Below, one piece after another: positions 61,012 through 64,000 of a stretch of 64,000 nucleotides of DNA; position 1 is the stretch's first letter; each line of letters opens with the position of its first letter. The translations under genes were made by a program, and so were the position numbers. Source of the DNA: Candidatus Saccharimonadota bacterium (GTDB lineage Bacteria; Patescibacteriota; Saccharimonadia; Saccharimonadales; Saccharimonadaceae); assembly GCA_905372785.1 (NCBI GenBank), contig CAJPQG010000002.1, positions 59,915 to 123,914 of the forward strand, written 5' to 3'. The notes beneath the pieces are model-generated. The model saw only the letters and a list, made by a program, of their open reading frames with translations, was not told where the DNA came from and did not search any database.

Positions 61012-62385
61012 TTGCTAATGGCTCGCTCTAATTTCGACTACGACATTATTGTTATCGGCAGTGGCGCAGGTGGTAGTATTGCCGCAACACTTGCAGCGCG
61101 TGGCGACCAGCGAGTTGCTATTGTGGAAGCAGCTACCTTTGGCGGTGAGTCGCCAAACTGGGGCGATATCCCAACAAAAGCCCTGCTGCACGCAGCTCAG
61201 CTATACCGAGAGGCCAAAGCCGGTGCTAAATTCGGCATCCGCTCATCGATGCTGGGTTACAACTACCCGTCTCTCCTGGCCTGGAAAGATATTGCCGTGC
61301 GGCGCACCGGAGCGGGCGGCAATAAAGCCTTTTACCAAAAACATGGTATTGACACCATCACTGGTGTAGCACACTTTATCTCACCGCATGAGATTAGCGT
61401 TAATAAACGCACCTACTCTGCAGAAAAGTTCCTTATTGCCACCGGGTCACACTGGGAGCGACCAGCTATCGTTGGGCTTGATACGATTAAATTTTATACG
61501 CCAAAAAGTATCTTTACGCTCACCCGCCCGCCAAAATCATTGCTTATTTTAGGAGATGACCCCTACGCTATAGAGCTCGCTCAACTATTCTCTATTTTTG
61601 GCACCAAAGTGGTGATCGCCAGCACGCACGAACGCATTCTGTCGCAAGAGGATGAAGAAACTAGCCTGCTAATGGCTTCGCTGCTCGCTAAAGACGACAC
61701 ACTCAGCATTTTAACCGGTACCCGCATTCTGTCAATCATCAAAGACGGACCAATGAAACGCGCCACATTCTTGCGTGGCGGTAGCGAGCAGATGATAAAA
61801 ATTGATGAGGTGATGATCGCCGGTGAACGCGTGCCAACTACTGCTATCGGGCTGGAACAAGCAGGCGTGGACTACACCGCTAAGGGTATTGAGACCTCAA
61901 CTACGCTACAGACAACTCAACGCCATATCTTTGCAGCCGGTGATGTACTTGGTGGCCACTCGTATACCCACTCAGCGATGCTAGAAAGTCGCATCGCAGC
62001 ACACAACATGCTCCATAAAACACCACTTGAGCCAGACTATACTGCAACCCCACGGGTCATATTCACCTATCCAGAGGTGGCCAGTGTTGGGCTAACCGAG
62101 GAAGACTGCATCAAACGCGATCTGGCCATTAAAACCTCCCTGGTACCGCTTGGCGCAGTGGCCAAGGCAAATGTTAGCGATATGCACGATGGCTTTGTAA
62201 AGCTCATCGCCGACCGCAAGGGTATGCTGCTTGGCGCTACCGTCGTTGCACCACATGCTAGTGATATCATTCACGAAATTGGGTTAGCCATTAAACACAA
62301 TATTTCTGCTCACGAGCTAGCAGAACTGCCACACGCCTTCCTGTCGTGGGGCGAGGCCGTCCGCGTTGCAGCCGCTCGGCTATAG
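61012..62385 (+). CDS. Lpd/MerA-type flavoprotein lacking the redox-active cysteines
   Basis: 457 aa. FAD Rossmann motif IIVIGSGAGGSIAATLAARG (about 12-31), NAD(P)-binding segment LLILGDDPYAIELAQLFSIFG, FAD motif HIFAAGDVLGG and the C-terminal dimerisation domain with YPEVASVGLTEEDC. The position of the usual CxxxxC (GGTCLNVGCIPSK) reads GGESPNWGDIPTK at 44-56, so both cysteines are replaced (S47 and D52). Lpd or mercuric reductase chemistry is therefore excluded; it is likely a different NAD(P)H oxidoreductase. Start TTG 61012 (GGAGG SD at 4 nt) or ATG 61018. Confidence 0.88.
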   Translation: MLMARSNFDYDIIVIGSGAGGSIAATLAARGDQRVAIVEAATFGGESPNWGDIPTKALLHAAQLYREAKAGAKFGIRSSMLGYNYPSLLAWKDIAVRRTGAGGNKAFYQKHGIDTITGVAHFISPHEISVNKRTYSAEKFLIATGSHWERPAIVGLDTIKFYTPKSIFTLTRPPKSLLILGDDPYAIELAQLFSIFGTKVVIASTHERILSQEDEETSLLMASLLAKDDTLSILTGTRILSIIKDGPMKRATFLRGGSEQMIKIDEVMIAGERVPTTAIGLEQAGVDYTAKGIETSTTLQTTQRHIFAAGDVLGGHSYTHSAMLESRIAAHNMLHKTPLEPDYTATPRVIFTYPEVASVGLTEEDCIKRDLAIKTSLVPLGAVAKANVSDMHDGFVKLIADRKGMLLGATVVAPHASDIIHEIGLAIKHNISAHELAELPHAFLSWGEAVRVAAARL

Positions 62386-62477
62386 CTACTTTCTTGCAAT
62401 TTTCCCCGTATCACCACTGAGTGGTGCGCTTTATGGTATAATAAGAAAGATTGCTAACTAACCCGGACGGAGGACCC

Positions 62478-63161
62478 ATGCTTGACTACATGACCGAAGG
62501 ACCGCTATCGACCCTTGATTCGCTGCCCCCTGATACCTTTAATGCGCTTGTTGCCCCTCTTTGGAACTTTCTGGCCCCTAGCCAACAGCCTGGTGAGCTA
62601 ACCGCTGATATACTATTTGTAATTGGCAACATAGACTTAGCCATCCCCCGGCATGCAGCCAAACTGTTCATGGAAGGATATGCCCCTGCTGTACTCATTT
62701 CAGGAGGCCAGTCACCACGCGATAATGACAGCACGCTGCAAAGTGAAGCCCGTACCTTTGCCGATGTTATGATACATGCTGGTGTGCCAGAAGACGCCAT
62801 TATACTGCAAGAAACGGGCACTAACCCAGAGGAAAAAATTACCCGAGGCATGGCTATGCTGAACGATCATGGCACAGTTCCTCGTAGTCTTATTCTTGTG
62901 GCAAAATCATTTTTAATGCGGCGGGCACTTACGATCTTTGCGCAGCACTACCCAGATATCACCGTTGTCCCTTCACCACCAGCTGGGCCGGCTAGCCAAT
63001 ACATCGATCGTCCTCGTCATGAATTCACGCAGCGACTCCTCGATGAGCTCGAACAACTTCGCCAAGCAACCGCCGGCAGCCAGCAACCACTCATTATCCC
63101 CGAAGATGTACTAACCTCTGAACTAACGCTCAGTCAGTTTTTAGCAAAGCAGCCACTGTAA
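62478..63161 (+). CDS. YdcF/SanA-like DUF218 protein
   Basis: 227 aa from ATG 62478 (GGAGG SD). DUF218 pattern: DILFVIGNIDLAIPRHAAKLF, PAVLISGGQSP, SEARTFADVMIHAGVPEDAIILQETGTNPEEKI and VAKSFLMRRAL. Family members are linked to envelope polysaccharide or vancomycin-resistance phenotypes, but this one lacks a TM helix, so it is probably a cytosolic SAM- or nucleotide-binding type. TATAAT lies about 35 nt upstream. Confidence 0.85.
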   Translation: MLDYMTEGPLSTLDSLPPDTFNALVAPLWNFLAPSQQPGELTADILFVIGNIDLAIPRHAAKLFMEGYAPAVLISGGQSPRDNDSTLQSEARTFADVMIHAGVPEDAIILQETGTNPEEKITRGMAMLNDHGTVPRSLILVAKSFLMRRALTIFAQHYPDITVVPSPPAGPASQYIDRPRHEFTQRLLDELEQLRQATAGSQQPLIIPEDVLTSELTLSQFLAKQPL

Positions 63162-63249
63162 AACCTTTCTAGTGCAGATATTTGGCAAAAGCTTAGCGCG
63201 CCCATTTCACCAGATTTCTTATCCTAGTATCCCGTCATTCACACAAAAA

Positions 63250-63273
63250 GAAAAAATCGCTCAACTGAGCGAT
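63250..63273 (-). terminator. terminator of tRNA-Ile2
   Basis: Minus-strand ATCGCTC-AGTT-GAGCGAT followed by TTTTTC. Confidence 0.85.
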
Positions 63274-63293
63274 AACTTGGCAACATTTCAAAA

Positions 63294-63369
63294 TGGTGGG
63301 GCTGGTAGGAATCGAACCTACTACCAAGTGGTTATGAGCCGCCTGCTCTAACCGATGAGCTACAGCCCC
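63294..63369 (-). tRNA. tRNA-Ile2(CAT), lysidine-modified
   Basis: Minus-strand cloverleaf: acceptor GGGGCTG/CAGCCCC, loop CTCATAA, CCA encoded. The anticodon arm (AGGCGG-CTCATAA-CCACTTGG) closely follows the E. coli Ile2 arm, so this is the TilS substrate rather than a Met tRNA. Confidence 0.85.
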
Positions 63370-63421
63370 ATGTGGCTATTATAGCGTATTCATCGCCTTT
63401 GTGCCATAATAGAATAAAGCT

Positions 63422-63898
63422 ATGAACACAGACAAACTAAAACACATCCCCTGGAAACGCTGGTATTACCACCTTTACCGGCGCATATTCACACTCCGGT
63501 CACTCGTTGTTGGTGCAGCTGCCTTGCTCACTCTGTCGTGGATATGGGGTGCCATTCAAGTGATGCAGGTTAACTACCAGCAGCAGCAGCGGCTAGCCGA
63601 AAATGAACGCCAGCTGCGACTAGCCCAAATTGAGGTTGAAACCGCTGAGTACCTCGCTAACTACTACGCCAGCGATGAGTATAAAGAACTCGCCATCCGA
63701 AGTCGTCTCGGCTGGGGAAAACCTGGGGAAAAAGTACTGATTGTCCCTCCGGCCACATCAGCTACAAAAGCACTGAACGATACCACTTCACAGCCAAGCT
63801 CTTCTCAGGTCAAACCATCCCCTACCCCAACCAATGCCGAACAGTGGTTTGAATTTCTATTTGGGAAACGTAACGAAGACTTGCAAAAAAATAAATAG
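63422..63898 (+). CDS. septum formation initiator (FtsB/DivIC-like)
   Basis: 158 aa. Basic N-terminus, one TM helix (about 28-48), coiled coil (about 52-78) and the DivIC-like motif YYASDEYKELAIRSRLGWGKPGEKVLIVP. A Pro/Ser/Thr-rich linker follows. Acts in the divisome with FtsL/FtsQ-type partners. TAGAAT ends 6 nt before the ATG: leaderless. Confidence 0.88.
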   Translation: MNTDKLKHIPWKRWYYHLYRRIFTLRSLVVGAAALLTLSWIWGAIQVMQVNYQQQQRLAENERQLRLAQIEVETAEYLANYYASDEYKELAIRSRLGWGKPGEKVLIVPPATSATKALNDTTSQPSSSQVKPSPTPTNAEQWFEFLFGKRNEDLQKNK

Positions 63899-63923
63899 TA
63901 CGCTATAGTTTAACTATAGTTGA

Positions 63924-64000
<77 letters not shown>

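Overview
The window looks like a compact bacterial chromosome segment, most likely from a Candidatus Saccharibacteria (TM7)/Patescibacteria member. This is inference from gene content: MurT/GatD, a type IV prepilin, ComEC, RimK with a RimB-like peptidase, a minimal Tat system, archaeal-type ProRS, a short DivIC-like protein and many small membrane proteins without obvious families. TGA is used as an ordinary stop (murT, hrcA), so there is no sign of the UGA recoding of Gracilibacteria/SR1. I see no rRNA, CRISPR array, insertion sequence or prophage. There are ten tRNA genes, all with encoded CCA; the last (initiator Met) ends at the final base.

Layout. 1-7.6 kb: folD, a DUF5684-like membrane protein, murB, glyA, an XRE-HTH/MurA fusion, a cupin and five tRNAs. 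7.6-14.5 kb: a membrane-anchored ClpC-like AAA+ protein coupled to a 3-TM protein, then divergent murT-gatD and an OpgC-like acyltransferase. 14.5-24.2 kb: rny, a TsaE-TsaB fusion, a PRC-barrel protein, recX, recA, a TerC/DUF475 protein, a prepilin, a PH-domain protein, ruvB and ruvA. 24.2-32.1 kb: a class A PBP, ruvC, a lamin-tail surface protein with four Cys-loop repeats, yebC and comEC. 32.2-37.7 kb: proS, then a minus-strand set DUF1704 metallopeptidase - RimB-like peptidase - RimK. 37.7-47.1 kb: dnaJ, dnaK, a tatA-tatC cassette with a small Tat-like protein and a beta-helix protein, grpE and hrcA, with three CIRCE operators. 47.1-56.6 kb: gmk, lepA split into two genes separated by 2.2 kb carrying two opposite-strand orphan genes, then murJ, ftsH and tilS. 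56.6-64 kb: plus-strand orphan and membrane proteins, a flavoprotein lacking its redox cysteines, a YdcF-like protein and a DivIC/FtsB-like protein.

Functionally the window concentrates peptidoglycan synthesis and modification (murA, murB, murT-gatD, murJ, PBP1A), protein quality control (dnaK/J, grpE, hrcA, ftsH, ClpC-like), recombination and natural transformation (recA/X, ruvABC, comEC, prepilin) and one-carbon metabolism (folD, glyA). A recurring signal is a TATAAT-like -10 box ending 5-9 nt before the start codon with no Shine-Dalgarno, which implies leaderless mRNAs for about 18 genes; others have clear AGGAGG-type sites. The observations I would follow first are the split lepA with its insert, the MurA-HTH fusion whose own promoter and start codon lie in a palindrome, the DUF1704-RimB-RimK set, and the structured leader with a 20-codon ORF inside the lepA insert.
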